64,000 nt of DNA from Streptomyces mangrovi. Its GTDB lineage: Bacteria > Actinomycetota > Actinomycetes > Streptomycetales > Streptomycetaceae. The stretch is taken from the NCBI RefSeq assembly GCF_900114215.1, contig NZ_FOSG01000005.1, forward strand, positions 1-64,000, given 5' to 3'. The notes under the pieces were generated by a model. That model saw nothing but the letters and a program-made list of their open reading frames with translations. It had not been told where the DNA came from and ran no database searches. This document shows, piece after piece, positions 16,982 through 25,129 of the stretch. The translations under genes were made by a program, and so were the position numbers. Numbering within the stretch: the first letter of the stretch is position 1; each line of letters opens with the position of its first letter.

Positions 16982-17562
16982 GCACGAACGGACACATCCC
17001 CGCGGAGCGCCGGGCCCCGCTGGCCGATCGCGCCGGCCGGCCCGAGTGGACGGACGACGCGCCCCCGGCCGACGGGGCCGGCCGGACGGAGCCGATGGCG
17101 GCTGTGGAGCCGGTCGAGCCGGTGGCGCCGACCGGGTCCGCGGACCGGGCGGACGGACAGGCACCGCCTCCCTCCTCACCGCACGGACCGCTCGGCAAGA
17201 GCACCGGGACGTCGGCGGGAACGCCGGCGGAACCGGGAGCGGCGGCGCACGGTGACGCGAACGGACACCGCCCGGAGGGCGGGGACACCGGCGCCGGCCT
17301 GCTGCCCCCCGGGGAGCGCGAGCGGTTCGGCAGGCGGCTGCACGAGGCGGTGACGGGTTTCGTCGACGGGCCCCGGCGCTCGGTCGAGGAGGCGGACGCC
17401 GTGTTCGAGGAGATCTCCCGCCGCATCACCGAACTGCTCACCGAGAACCACCGCAAACTGCGCGAGCCCTGGCACGGCGAGGACTCCGCGGAGCGCACGG
17501 AGGATCTGCGCAGGGCGCTGCGGGAGTACCGCGACGCCGCCGACCGGCTTCTGCGGCTCTGA
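16978..17562 (+). CDS. Unknown helical protein sharing a motif with the upstream gene product
   Basis: 194 residues. The first 105 are Pro/Ala/Gly-rich and probably disordered. The C-terminal 85 form a predicted helical domain with GFVDGPRRSVEEADAVFEEI and a long amphipathic helix ending DRLLRL. The F-V-D-x-P-x-x-x-V-x-x-A-D pattern is also present in the preceding protein, suggesting both carry versions of one small domain. There is no membrane segment. It is coupled to the previous gene (ATGA) and followed by a strong terminator. Confidence 0.65.
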   Translation: MSTNGHIPAERRAPLADRAGRPEWTDDAPPADGAGRTEPMAAVEPVEPVAPTGSADRADGQAPPPSSPHGPLGKSTGTSAGTPAEPGAAAHGDANGHRPEGGDTGAGLLPPGERERFGRRLHEAVTGFVDGPRRSVEEADAVFEEISRRITELLTENHRKLREPWHGEDSAERTEDLRRALREYRDAADRLLRL

Positions 17563-17609
17563 TCCGAAGACCGCCGAGATCCGAAGACCGCCGACCGGCA
17601 GCCGCACCC

Positions 17610-17642
17610 GGCGACCCGGCCCCGTCCGCGGGCCGGGTCGCC
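17610..17642 (+). terminator. Terminator after the 16978-17562 gene
   Basis: A perfect 13-bp inverted repeat, arms 17610-17622 and 17630-17642, with a 7-nt loop, 47 bp after the stop. Just before it a 17-bp sequence (gatccgaagaccgccga) is duplicated directly. It probably ends the riboswitch-controlled operon. Confidence 0.7.
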
Positions 17643-17769
17643 GCCGTGTGCCGGCACCGCCGCCCGCGCCCTCGGTGCTGTACGCCGCAGAGCGCCGCAC
17701 AGCACCACAAGCCGGACCGGCCGCCGTGCCGCGGCCCCTGCGGGCCGGGGCGGAAGGCACGATGGGGGC

Positions 17770-18123
17770 ATGAGCATCGTGAAGATCAACGTTCTGACCG
17801 TCCCCTCCGAACAGCGGGAGGAACTCGAGCGGCGGTTCGCCTCCCGGGCCGGGGCGGTGGAGTCCTCCGACGGTTTCGAGTGGTTCGAGCTGCTCCGCCC
17901 CGTGGAGGGGACCGACCGCTACCTCGTCTACACCCGCTGGCGCGACGAGGCCGCTTTCCAGGCGTGGATGTCGGGCCCGATGAAGTCGGCGCACCAGGGC
18001 GGCGGCAGCGGCTCAGGCCGCCCGGGCGGCGGCGCGGGCCGGGGCCCGGCGGCGTCCGACTCCACCGTCTGGACCTTCGAGGTCGTCCAGCAGGCGGCTC
18101 CGAAGTCCGGGGCGGAGGACTGA
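17770..18123 (+). CDS. Antibiotic-biosynthesis-monooxygenase (ABM) domain protein, IsdG/MhuD-like
   Basis: 117 residues with a ferredoxin-like alpha/beta barrel of the ABM superfamily: a beta strand KINVLTV, FASRAGAVESSDGFEWFELLRP, then YLVYTRWRDEAAFQAWM, the usual end of the domain. Members include heme-degrading monooxygenases (N/W/H triad) and cofactor-free oxidases. Here a Trp lies in FEWFEL and another in TRW, so a heme role is possible but not shown. Gly/Ser-rich insert at about 78-96. Monocistronic; followed by a terminator. Confidence 0.75.
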   Translation: MSIVKINVLTVPSEQREELERRFASRAGAVESSDGFEWFELLRPVEGTDRYLVYTRWRDEAAFQAWMSGPMKSAHQGGGSGSGRPGGGAGRGPAASDSTVWTFEVVQQAAPKSGAED

Positions 18124-18137
18124 GCCCCGCCCCGGCC

Positions 18138-18182
18138 CCGTCCGCCCGGCCCCGGGCGCCTCGTCCGGGGCCGGGCGGACGG
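18138..18182 (+). terminator. Terminator of the ABM gene
   Basis: A perfect 18-bp inverted repeat, arms 18138-18155 and 18165-18182, with a 9-nt loop, 14 bp after the stop at 18123. Confidence 0.8.
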
Positions 18183-18259
18183 AAGTGACCGGTGGGCACA
18201 AAGGGGGCCGAGAGCGTCCAGTAACCTCTGTGGCACTTTCGGATGGAGGGGAGCTCGCA

Positions 18260-19132
18260 GTGGCGGATACGCCCATCTGCCCCATATGCCACAGGCCCGC
18301 GGACGACTCCGGCCGGGCGAGCTGCCGGTGCGCCGGGGTCGAGGTGCTGCCGCGGCCGGTGACACAGCCGGACCGGGGGCCGGACCCGGCCGACCTGGCG
18401 ATGTTCCCCGAGGGGGCCCGGCGGGCGGACGGCGACACCGCCCCCCTGCCGCTGGTGACCGGCGGCAGGGCCGCCCCGCGCCGCCGCATCGGACGCGGCA
18501 TGGCGCTGGCCGTGGGCGGCACCGCGGTGGCCGTGGTGGGTTCCGGCCTCCTTGTGGCCGGACTGTTCACACGGGGGGACGATCCCTTCGACGAGGCCCG
18601 GTTCGGCGATCGCGGCGGCGCCCCGACCGCGGTGGTGCCCACCGACGGCAAGGGCGGGCAGTCGGCCGACACCGATCCCGACGGCTCCGCCTCCCCCTCG
18701 GTCTCCCCGTCGGCCACGGCCTCCCCCTCCGCCTCCGCCTCCGCCAGTCCCCCGCGGAGCCGTACGCCGTCCTCCTCCCCCACCCCCTCCCGTACCGCCG
18801 AAGTGTCCGCGAGCATCTCCCCGGCGCCCTCCGCTCCCACCTCTCCGGGCGGGGGCGGCTGGGACGGCGACCGGGACGGCGACGACAGCGGCGGCCCGCC
18901 GCGCACGCTGCGCGAGGGCGACTCGGGCCCGGATGTCGCCGAGCTGCAGTACCGGCTGGCCGCGGTGGGCGCCTACGACGCCCGCAGGCACGGCGTGGAC
19001 GGCGTGTACGACGGCGAGGTCACCGAAGGGGTGTCCACGTTCCAGGCCTGGTACGGGGTGCGTGGCGACCCCGATGGCGTCTACGGGCCGCACACCCGGC
19101 GCGCCCTGGAGAGGGTCACGCGCAGAGACTGA
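18260..19132 (+). CDS. Membrane-anchored protein with zinc-ribbon-like head and extracellular peptidoglycan-binding domain
   Basis: 290 residues. A short N-terminal Cys motif (CPICHR...SCRC) may bind zinc in the cytoplasm. A single membrane helix (MALAVGGTAVAVVGSGLLVAGLF) lies at about 80-105. A long Ser/Pro/Thr-rich extracellular linker (about 135-205) follows, and a C-terminal PG_binding_1 repeat (about 220-288; LREGDSGPDVAELQYRL, GVDGVYDGEVTEGVSTFQ, DPDGVYGPHTRRALE). GTG 18260 was chosen because GGAGGGG precedes it by 8 bp. It probably tethers to or senses the cell wall. No partner was identified. Confidence 0.75.
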   Translation: MADTPICPICHRPADDSGRASCRCAGVEVLPRPVTQPDRGPDPADLAMFPEGARRADGDTAPLPLVTGGRAAPRRRIGRGMALAVGGTAVAVVGSGLLVAGLFTRGDDPFDEARFGDRGGAPTAVVPTDGKGGQSADTDPDGSASPSVSPSATASPSASASASPPRSRTPSSSPTPSRTAEVSASISPAPSAPTSPGGGGWDGDRDGDDSGGPPRTLREGDSGPDVAELQYRLAAVGAYDARRHGVDGVYDGEVTEGVSTFQAWYGVRGDPDGVYGPHTRRALERVTRRD

Positions 19133-19278
19133 CGCCGGGCCGATTGGCGCAAACGCGGAATGCTTTGTATCGTGGAGGAACAAAGTGGCTCCGCCCGTTC
19201 CCCGTTCCTGACGACGGGGGCCCCTGACCCGGCGGGCGGGCCACTTGCCCCGCCTTCCAGCCGTTGGAGCCACCCGCC

Positions 19279-20022
19279 ATGCCCTCGGACACCCCGGACT
19301 CCCCGAAAGCCCAGGACGTCCAGGACGCCCAGGACGCCCGCCCCGCCGGGGGCAGGCCCGCGGCACCGCTGACGGCCCGCGCACTGCTGCTGGACATGGA
19401 CGGCACCCTGGTCGACTCCGACGCCGCCGTCGAGCGCGTCTGGCGCGACTGGGCCGCCGGACACGGCCTGGACGGGGACGAGGTCATGAAGGTGGTGCAC
19501 GGCCGGCAGGGCCACGCCACGATGGCCGAGCTGCTGCCCGGCCGCCCGATGGAGGTCAACCACGCCGAGAACCGGCGCCTGCTGGAGCGGGAGACCGCCG
19601 ACACCGAGGGCGTGGTACCGGTGCCGGGCGCTCCCGCCTTCCTCTCGGCGATCGAGCACCTCCCCCACGCACTGGTGACCTCGGCCAGCGTCCCCCTGGC
19701 CACCGCCCGGATGAACGCGGCGGGCCTGCGGATGCCGCCGGTGCGGGTCACCGCTGAGTCGGTCGGTGCCGGCAAGCCTCATCCGGAGGGCTTCCTGAAG
19801 GCCGCGGGCGAACTGGGCTTCGCGCCGGAGGAGTGCGTGGTCTTCGAGGACTCCGGGGCCGGTGTCGCGGCGGGCCGCGCGGCCGGCATGCGAGTGGTCG
19901 GCGTCGGGCCCCGGGCGGCGGCCTTCGGGCCGACCGCCCATGTGCCGACGCTGGAGGGGATCCGCGTGGAGCCCCTGCCCGGCGGCGGGCTGCGCCTGCA
20001 CCTGGCGCCCGGGCCCCGCTGA
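19279..20022 (+). CDS. HAD-superfamily sugar-phosphatase-like hydrolase
   Basis: 247 residues. Motif I is LLLDMDGTLVDSD (nucleophile and acid/base Asp), motif II the Ser in LVTSAS, the Lys lies in GKPHPEGFL and motif III is CVVFEDSGAGVAAG. The cap domain (about 45-115) matches the beta-phosphoglucomutase/2-deoxyglucose-6-phosphatase subgroup, so it probably dephosphorylates small sugar phosphates. ATG 19279 was chosen; an upstream TTG would add five residues. The N-terminal 30 residues are Pro/Asp-rich. Terminator downstream. Confidence 0.82.
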   Translation: MPSDTPDSPKAQDVQDAQDARPAGGRPAAPLTARALLLDMDGTLVDSDAAVERVWRDWAAGHGLDGDEVMKVVHGRQGHATMAELLPGRPMEVNHAENRRLLERETADTEGVVPVPGAPAFLSAIEHLPHALVTSASVPLATARMNAAGLRMPPVRVTAESVGAGKPHPEGFLKAAGELGFAPEECVVFEDSGAGVAAGRAAGMRVVGVGPRAAAFGPTAHVPTLEGIRVEPLPGGGLRLHLAPGPR

Positions 20023-20111
20023 GCCCGCACCGCCTCCCCTCCCCCGAACACACGCCCCCCGCCTGGAACCTTCCTCCCCGCCGGTTCCGGGTGGGGGGCG
20101 TGATCACTCGC

Positions 20112-20139
20112 GGTGCCCCGGCCGGGCGGCCGGGGCACC
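20112..20139. terminator. Bidirectional terminator between the HAD and UPF0016 genes
   Basis: A perfect 12-bp inverted repeat, arms 20112-20123 and 20128-20139, with loop gggc, between two convergent genes. Confidence 0.75.
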
Positions 20140-20159
20140 CTCGGTGGCGGGCCGGCCGG

Positions 20160-20741
20160 TCAGCCGGTGAACGCCTCGTAGAAGCTGAGGGCGGCCAGCA
20201 CCAGCATCACGCCCGCCGCGATCCGGGAGATCAGACGCAGGGGCACACGGCGCATCAGCGCGCGCCCGCCCAGGATGCCGATGGCCGCGACCGACCACAG
20301 GGCGATCACCGCGCCGAGGGCGACCGAGAGCGGGCTGTCGTAGCGGGCGGCGAGGTTGGCCGTCATGATCTGGGTGAGGTCGCCGAACTCCGCGACCAGG
20401 ATCAGCATGAAACCGCTGCCCGCCACCTTCCAGAAGGACTGGTCGGAGGGCTTGCGGACCTCCTCGTCACCGTCGTCCTTCCGCAGCAGCAGCATCAGCG
20501 CGCCCGCCAGGAACAGCGCGCCGGTGATGCCCTGCACCAGTTGCTGCGGCAGCAGGGTCAGCACACTGCCCGCGGCTACGGCCAGCGCGACGTGCAGCAC
20601 GAAGGCGGCCGCGACTCCGGCGAAGACGTACGAGGCCCGGTAGCGGGTGCCGAGCACCAGTCCGGCGAGCGCCGTCTTGTCGGGCAGTTCGGCGAGGAAG
20701 ACCACGCCGAAGGTCACTGCGGCGGCGGTGATGCTGAACAT
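20160..20741 (-). CDS. UPF0016/GDT1-family manganese (Ca/Mn) exporter
   Basis: 193 residues and six predicted membrane helices in two halves. Each half carries the family signature E-x-G/P-D-[KR/L]-T: VVFLAELPDKTALAG (first half) and ILVAEFGDLTQIM (second half), which form the cation site in TMEM165/GDT1 and MneA/MntX proteins. The Lys-rich cytoplasmic loop (RKDDGDEEVRKPSD) separates the halves. The start at 20741 was chosen because the conserved MFSITAAAVTFGVVF begins there; the open frame upstream overlaps the riboswitch and is not coding. It is expected to export excess Mn2+ under riboswitch control. Confidence 0.88.
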   Translation of the reverse strand: MFSITAAAVTFGVVFLAELPDKTALAGLVLGTRYRASYVFAGVAAAFVLHVALAVAAGSVLTLLPQQLVQGITGALFLAGALMLLLRKDDGDEEVRKPSDQSFWKVAGSGFMLILVAEFGDLTQIMTANLAARYDSPLSVALGAVIALWSVAAIGILGGRALMRRVPLRLISRIAAGVMLVLAALSFYEAFTG

Positions 20742-20847
20742 GCGGGAAGAACCCCTCACAAGGTCGGGCCGCCCTGCCGAGGGGCCCGCGGGGGCGAGCA
20801 CGCTTCGGCACGGCAGCGTCGTGGGCGGCTTGTGTGAAGCCGTGGAC

Positions 20848-20970
20848 ACTGCGGCCGAAGGTCTCGCCGGCACGGTGCGCGAGCACCGGCTCCGGGCGCC
20901 GGGCCGGCCGTACGGGTACGGCGCGGCCAGTATGTCGACGGTCCGGCGAAGAGCTACTCCCCTTCAGACG
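20848..20970 (-). ncRNA. yybP-ykoY manganese riboswitch
   Basis: On the minus strand, AAGGGGAGTAGC (20963-20952) starts the element, followed by GTCGACATACTGG and, nearly 100 nt later, GGCGAGACCTTCGGCC (near 20868-20852). These are the conserved halves of the yybP-ykoY family. It lies about 110 nt upstream of the UPF0016 start, the gene class it usually controls. Mn2+ binding is expected to switch expression on. Confidence 0.92.
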
Positions 20971-20989
20971 CCGACCAGCCTACGCGATG

Positions 20990-21388
20990 CCCCGCGCGTT
21001 CCCGCGCCCACCGTGGGCCGGGCCGCCCGCGTACGGCGTCCCCCCGGGCGGCGGCACACCGCCGTGACCAGTGAGGACACCGGTACGGTGCCCGCGCGCG
21101 CCGGTGGGCCGCACCGCCGGTGTGACCGGAACCACGGCCGTGCGGTCCCGCACCGTGCCGGACCCGGCCCGCCGGCCCTAGGGGCCTCGCACGGCGGCTC
21201 CGGCGCTCCGCGCCGGCCCCGCACGCGGGCCCGGTGCTCCGAGCGCGTCGATCGGTCCGGGCAGCGGTCTTGATCTGACGTGCCCATGTCGTCATTCTGT
21301 CATCTGGCGCCCGCCGGGAGGAAACCTTTCGGCGCCACCCTGACGGCGTTCCTTCCACTCAACTTCCCCCCATTTCCAGGGAGTTCGT
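20990..21388. other. Intergenic stretch without recognised genes
   Basis: Between the Mn riboswitch and the nuclease gene I see no supported coding region. Open frames here lack a ribosome site and any recognisable family. The promoter of the downstream nuclease probably lies near 21280-21370, where the GC content dips. Confidence 0.5.
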
Positions 21389-22060
21389 ATGCACGGCATG
21401 CGCCTGCCCGCTTCGCGGCGCGGCTTCTACGCGCGTCGATCCACCACCCTCGGCGCGCTCATCGCTCTCTGCGCCGGTCTGCTGTTCCTGAGCGCCCCCA
21501 CCGCCCAGGCCGCGCCCCCCACTCCGCCGAGCGCGTCCACCGCCCGCTCCTACCTCGCCTCCCTGACGGTCCGCGCCGAGGGCTCGTCGGACGGCTACAG
21601 CCGCGACAAGTTCCCGCACTGGATCACCCAGAGCGGCACCTGCAACACCCGTGAGGTCGTCCTCGAGCGCGACGGCACCGGCGTGGTGCGGGACAGCAGC
21701 TGCAGGGCCACCAGCGGCCGCTGGTACTCGCCCTACGACGGCGCCACCTGGTACGCGGCCTCCGACGTGGACATCGACCACGTCGTGCCGCTGGCCGAGG
21801 CGTGGCGCTCGGGCGCGAGCTCCTGGAGCACCTCCAAGCGGCAGTCGTTCGCCAACAACCTGTCCATCGCGCAGCTCATCGCCGTGACCGACAACGTCAA
21901 CCAGTCCAAGGGCGACAAGGACCCCGCGGAGTGGATGCCGCCGCGCTCCGCCTACCACTGCACCTACGCCCGGATGTGGGTCTGGGTGAAGTACAGCTAC
22001 GGCCTGTCCGTGGACTCCGCCGAGAAGAGCAGGCTCGGCAGCGTGCTGAGCGGCTGCTGA
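21389..22060 (+). CDS. Secreted HNH-family nuclease (DUF1524/GmrSD-C-like)
   Basis: 223 residues with a signal peptide (RRSTTLGALIALCAGLLFL, cleavage near AQAAPP, residue 41). The mature domain contains the His-based motif DVDIDHVVPLAEAW (about residues 128-141), followed by NLIAV-type IAVTDNVNQSKGDKDPAEWMPP and a Y-H-C-x-Y-A-R-M segment, which is the pattern of secreted Streptomyces HNH nucleases of the DUF1524 group. Four Cys may form disulfides. It probably degrades extracellular DNA/RNA for nutrient recycling. A weak GGGAG ribosome site. Confidence 0.85.
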   Translation: MHGMRLPASRRGFYARRSTTLGALIALCAGLLFLSAPTAQAAPPTPPSASTARSYLASLTVRAEGSSDGYSRDKFPHWITQSGTCNTREVVLERDGTGVVRDSSCRATSGRWYSPYDGATWYAASDVDIDHVVPLAEAWRSGASSWSTSKRQSFANNLSIAQLIAVTDNVNQSKGDKDPAEWMPPRSAYHCTYARMWVWVKYSYGLSVDSAEKSRLGSVLSGC

Positions 22061-22115
22061 CCGGACGCGGCGCCCGTCGCCCTCCGGTCGCGGCCCCGAC
22101 CCGCGGCGGGAAGAC

Positions 22116-22152
22116 GGCGGGGCCCGGCCGATCGCCTCGGCCGGGCCCCGCC
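22116..22152. terminator. Bidirectional terminator
   Basis: A perfect 16-bp inverted repeat, arms 22116-22131 and 22137-22152, with a 5-nt loop, between the convergent nuclease and SOD-like genes. Confidence 0.8.
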
Positions 22153-22186
22153 GGAATCCGCCGCCCCTGCCTCCCGGGCGCCGGGG

Positions 22187-22945
22187 CTACCTCCCGGGCG
22201 CCGGGTCGAGCGACACCGTGACGCAGGCCAGCCGCCTGCCCGCGTCACCGGCGCGCCCGGGGTCGTGCCGCGTGCGGTGCTCGTGGATCACCACGGACCG
22301 CGCCTCGCCGGCGCGGAAGCGCCACATGTGGCTGGACAGCGCGCGGCCCTCGCCGTGCTCGTCGGTCGTGAAGTCCAGCCAGACCTCGTTCTCCGGGTTG
22401 GCGTGGCGGGGGCCGGCGGACGAGCCTCGCGGGGCGGGGACGTTGCGGTAGTGCGGGCCGGAGTCACCGGGCCGGGCGCCGCACGGCCCGGTGTGGACGT
22501 GCGCCCCGTAGTCGCGGTCCTCGGGCAGCCCGCGCACGTCCAGCGCGACCGTCATGCCCCGGCGGCTGTCGTACCGGGCCACCGAGACCTGGGCTCCGAC
22601 GGGGACGAGGGCCCGGTCGTACGTCACCGCGGCCGGCACGGTGGACTTCCCCGGCGGTGCGAACTCGGCCCCCGCCCACGCCACCCGGTGTCTGCCCCCG
22701 ATCCCGAAGCCGCCGATGCCGATGTCCGCGACCGACTCGACGGCGCCGAGGAGCTCGGCCGTCCCGACGGGTTCGGCCGCTCCCGCACCGCCCGCCGGTC
22801 CCGCGGCGGTCAGCAGCGCCGCCGCCGCGGCCGTCGCGGCGGCCGCGGCCACCGCCTTGCGCGCGGCCCCGCTCCCCGCCCTGCTCGCCGTCCCGTCCGC
22901 CGCCCTGTCCGCTGTACTGTCCGCCGGTTTCCTGCCCCTGAGCAT
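22187..22945 (-). CDS. Exported Cu/Zn-superoxide-dismutase-like protein
   Basis: 252 residues. An N-terminal signal/anchor (VAAAAATAAAAALLTAAG, about residues 31-50) is followed by a Cu/Zn-SOD fold: GAHVHTGPCG (two Cu ligand His and a disulfide Cys), GPHYRN (bridging His), NPENEVWLDFTTDEHGEG (loop and zinc Asp region), SVVIHEHRTRH (fourth Cu ligand) and RLACVTV (second disulfide Cys). Spacing differs from classical SodC, and the zinc subsite His pattern is incomplete, so activity is uncertain. GGAGGGG precedes the ATG. It is probably extracytoplasmic superoxide defence or a related copper protein. Confidence 0.75.
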   Translation of the reverse strand: MLRGRKPADSTADRAADGTASRAGSGAARKAVAAAAATAAAAALLTAAGPAGGAGAAEPVGTAELLGAVESVADIGIGGFGIGGRHRVAWAGAEFAPPGKSTVPAAVTYDRALVPVGAQVSVARYDSRRGMTVALDVRGLPEDRDYGAHVHTGPCGARPGDSGPHYRNVPAPRGSSAGPRHANPENEVWLDFTTDEHGEGRALSSHMWRFRAGEARSVVIHEHRTRHDPGRAGDAGRRLACVTVSLDPAPGR

Positions 22946-23126
22946 GTCGGCCCCTCCTGCTCGGTTCGTCGTGTCGTTCCGTACGGCCGCCCATGCTCCG
23001 CCGACTCCGGCCGGACGGCGGGGAGATGACGTGCCGCGGCACCCCAGCTGATCCTCACGGGTGACGCGGGCGTACTCTGATCGGCGGTAGGCCGCCCCGC
23101 GACAGGGGCCGCACCGGGGAGTGAAC

Positions 23127-23768
23127 GTGCAGGAAACACTGGGGGAGTTGATCTACGCCCCCTGGATCTACGTGCTCATAGCGCTGTCGGTGCTGCTCGA
23201 CGTCTTCCTCCCCTTCCTGCCCAGCGGCGTCATCGTGATCGCGGCGGCGGCCGCCGCCGCGGGTACGGCGGCCGACGCGGCCGTGATCGCCCCGCCGGCC
23301 CCGGACGCCCCGCTTCCGACCGTGTGCGCGCTGGTGCTGTGCGCGGCCGCGGCGTCGGTCCTGGGCGATCTGGCGGTGTACCGGCTGGCCCGGTGCGGCA
23401 GTGACCGCTTCGACCGTGCCGTCGCCCGCTCACGGCAACTGACGGGCGCCCGGGAGCGGCTGGGCCATGCGCTGGCGCGCGGCGGAGGTCCCCTGGTCGT
23501 CCTCGCCCGGTTCGCCCCGGGCGGACGTTCGGTGATGAGCCTGATCGCCGGCGTGGAGCAGCGGCGCACCAGGGAGTTCCTGCCGTGGTCGGCCCTGGCG
23601 GGCCTGGCCTGGGCGGGATACGGCGTCGGCGCCGGCTATGTGGGCGGGCAGTGGCTCGGGGCGACGTGGCTGGGGACGGCGGTCTCGGTGCTGGCCCTCT
23701 TCGGCGCGGGCGCCCTGGCGGCCTTCCTGGTACGGCGCAGACCGGCGCCGGAGGCGCGGGCCTCCTGA
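23127..23768 (+). CDS. DedA-family membrane protein
   Basis: 213 residues with several hydrophobic segments and the DedA/SNARE-associated pattern: an N-terminal re-entrant loop region (FLPFLPSGVIVIAAAAAAAG), the central GDLAVYRLAR, then FAPGGRSVMSLIAGVEQRRTREFLPWSALAGLAWAGYGVGAGYVGG, matching the family's F-x-R-[FW]-x-P-x-x-R...AG motif. DedA proteins act as undecaprenyl-phosphate or phospholipid flippase-type transporters. GTG 23127 was chosen because GGGGA sits five bases upstream; GTG 23121 would overlap that site. Confidence 0.82.
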   Translation: MQETLGELIYAPWIYVLIALSVLLDVFLPFLPSGVIVIAAAAAAAGTAADAAVIAPPAPDAPLPTVCALVLCAAAASVLGDLAVYRLARCGSDRFDRAVARSRQLTGARERLGHALARGGGPLVVLARFAPGGRSVMSLIAGVEQRRTREFLPWSALAGLAWAGYGVGAGYVGGQWLGATWLGTAVSVLALFGAGALAAFLVRRRPAPEARAS

Positions 23769-23845
23769 CCGGCCGCCCGCGCAGAGGGCTGTGCCGGTGG
23801 CGGACCACCCGCCCCCGAGCTGGAGGTGACGTCCCCTCGGCCGCT

Positions 23846-23870
23846 CCCCCCCGGGGGGGGGGGGGGGGGG
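23846..23870. repeat. C7-G18 homopolymer tract
   Basis: Seven C followed directly by eighteen G, in the intergenic space between the DedA gene and the methyltransferase terminator. It may be a true slippage-prone site or an assembly or sequencing artefact. Confidence 0.9.
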
Positions 23871-23956
23871 CCGGCCGCGCGCGTGTCCGCCGTCCCCCAC
23901 CGTCCCCCGCCGCGTGTCCGCCGCCCCCGTCCCGGCGGCACCGGACGCCGGTACGC

Positions 23957-23994
23957 CGCAGGCCGCCGCCTCCGTGCGGAGGCGGCGGCCTGCG
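23957..23994 (-). terminator. Terminator of the methyltransferase gene
   Basis: A perfect 17-bp inverted repeat, arms 23957-23973 and 23978-23994, with a 4-nt loop, 28 bp beyond the methyltransferase stop. Confidence 0.75.
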
Positions 23995-24022
23995 CGTACG
24001 GCCTGCGACGCGGACCCGCCCG

Positions 24023-24844
24023 TCAGGGCTTGCGGGCGACGGCGGCGTAGAGGGACACCTCGGCGTCGGAGACGTCCGCGAGCGGCTGGTCCGGTTCCGG
24101 CCGCCAGCGGTGCGGCACGGTCAGACCGGGCTCGACGAACTCCAGCCCGTCGAAGAACCGCAGGATCTCCTCGCGTGTCCGGGCCTTGGCCGACGCCGCG
24201 GAGCCGGACATGGAGAGGCTGTTCAGGCGTTCCCAGGTCTCGGGGTCGAGGTCGGGGGTGCAGTGGGTGAGGGTGAGGTAGCTGCCCGACGGCATCGCCT
24301 CCACCAGCCGTGCGACGATCTCGTGCGGCCTGCTCTCGTCGCTGATGTAGTGGAGCAGCGCGTTGAGGGAGAGCCCGACCGGCCGGCTCAGGTCCAGGGT
24401 CTCGTGGAGTTCGGGGTGGTCCAGGATCGAGCCGGGGTCGGTGGCGTCCGCGTGCAGGTACACGGTGCGGCCCTCGGGGGTGCTGCGCAGCAGCGCCTGC
24501 GCGTAGCGCAGCACGATGGGGTCGTTGTCGGCGTAGACGACCCGGGCCCCGGGCGCGATGGCCTGGACGACCTGGTGCAGGTTGGGCTCGGTGGGTATGC
24601 CGGTGCCGATGTCCAGGAACTGCCGGATGCCCGCCTCGCGCACCAGCCACCGGGACGCCCGGTGCATGAAGGCGCGGTTGACGCGGGCTCCGGTGCGCAC
24701 CCCCGGCCAGAAGGAGATGACCGCCTCGGCGCCCTGGATGTCGGCCTCGTAGTTGGTCTTCCCTCCGAGGAAGTAGTCGTACATGCGCGCCGAGTGCGGT
24801 CTGCTGGTGTCGATGTCGTCGGCGGAGAAGCCCTGGGCGGTCAT
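24023..24844 (-). CDS. SAM-dependent methyltransferase (Methyltransf_19/DUF574 family)
   Basis: 273 residues. It begins with the family hallmark DDIDTSRPHSARMYDYFLGGKTNYEAD, followed by RVNRAFMHRASRWL, the SAM-binding loop FLDIGTGIPTEPNLHQV, the acidic ribose loop VVYADNDPIV and the LNALLHYI motif. The family is very abundant in Streptomyces, frequently beside XRE/DUF397 pairs as here. The substrate is unknown. It lies 45 bp downstream of the DUF397 gene on the same strand, so it may share its transcript. Confidence 0.88.
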   Translation of the reverse strand: MTAQGFSADDIDTSRPHSARMYDYFLGGKTNYEADIQGAEAVISFWPGVRTGARVNRAFMHRASRWLVREAGIRQFLDIGTGIPTEPNLHQVVQAIAPGARVVYADNDPIVLRYAQALLRSTPEGRTVYLHADATDPGSILDHPELHETLDLSRPVGLSLNALLHYISDESRPHEIVARLVEAMPSGSYLTLTHCTPDLDPETWERLNSLSMSGSAASAKARTREEILRFFDGLEFVEPGLTVPHRWRPEPDQPLADVSDAEVSLYAAVARKP

Positions 24845-24889
24845 CTGGTCTCCCGTGGGGGGGTGGTCGTGGTCGGTGGTGGTACCGGT

Positions 24890-25126
24890 TCAGGCGAGCA
24901 GGAAGTCGGCTTCCCCGAGCTTGGCGCCCCGGATGAAGGACTCGATCTCCTGGTAGGTGTAGATCAGCGCGGGGCCGTCGGGGTCGCTGGACTGCCGCAG
25001 GGCCACCCGTCCGTCGCCGAGCTTCATCGCTTCCACGCAGTTGCCGCCGTTGGTGCCGCTCCACGGCTTGTGCCAGCCCTCGGCCCCGAGCTCCTTGGCG
25101 GGCATTCCGTTGTAAATGTGACCCAT
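24890..25126 (-). CDS. DUF397 small protein
   Basis: 78 residues. WHKPWSGTNGGNCVEAM and VALRQSSDPDGPALIYTYQEIESFIRGAK are the DUF397 signature (W-x-x-S-S-x-S/N-G-x-x-C-V-E ... V-R-D-S-x-P-x-G). Such proteins partner an upstream XRE regulator with a DUF5753 domain and modulate development or antibiotic control in Streptomyces (WhiJ/BldB type). It starts three bases after the XRE stop, so the two are co-transcribed. Confidence 0.9.
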   Translation of the reverse strand: MGHIYNGMPAKELGAEGWHKPWSGTNGGNCVEAMKLGDGRVALRQSSDPDGPALIYTYQEIESFIRGAKLGEADFLLA

Positions 25127-25129
25127 CGG

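Noticed and set aside
20742..20873. N-terminal extension of the UPF0016 protein
   Set aside because: The extra 44 codons overlap the Mn riboswitch leader and lack conservation. The hydrophobic family start is at 20741.
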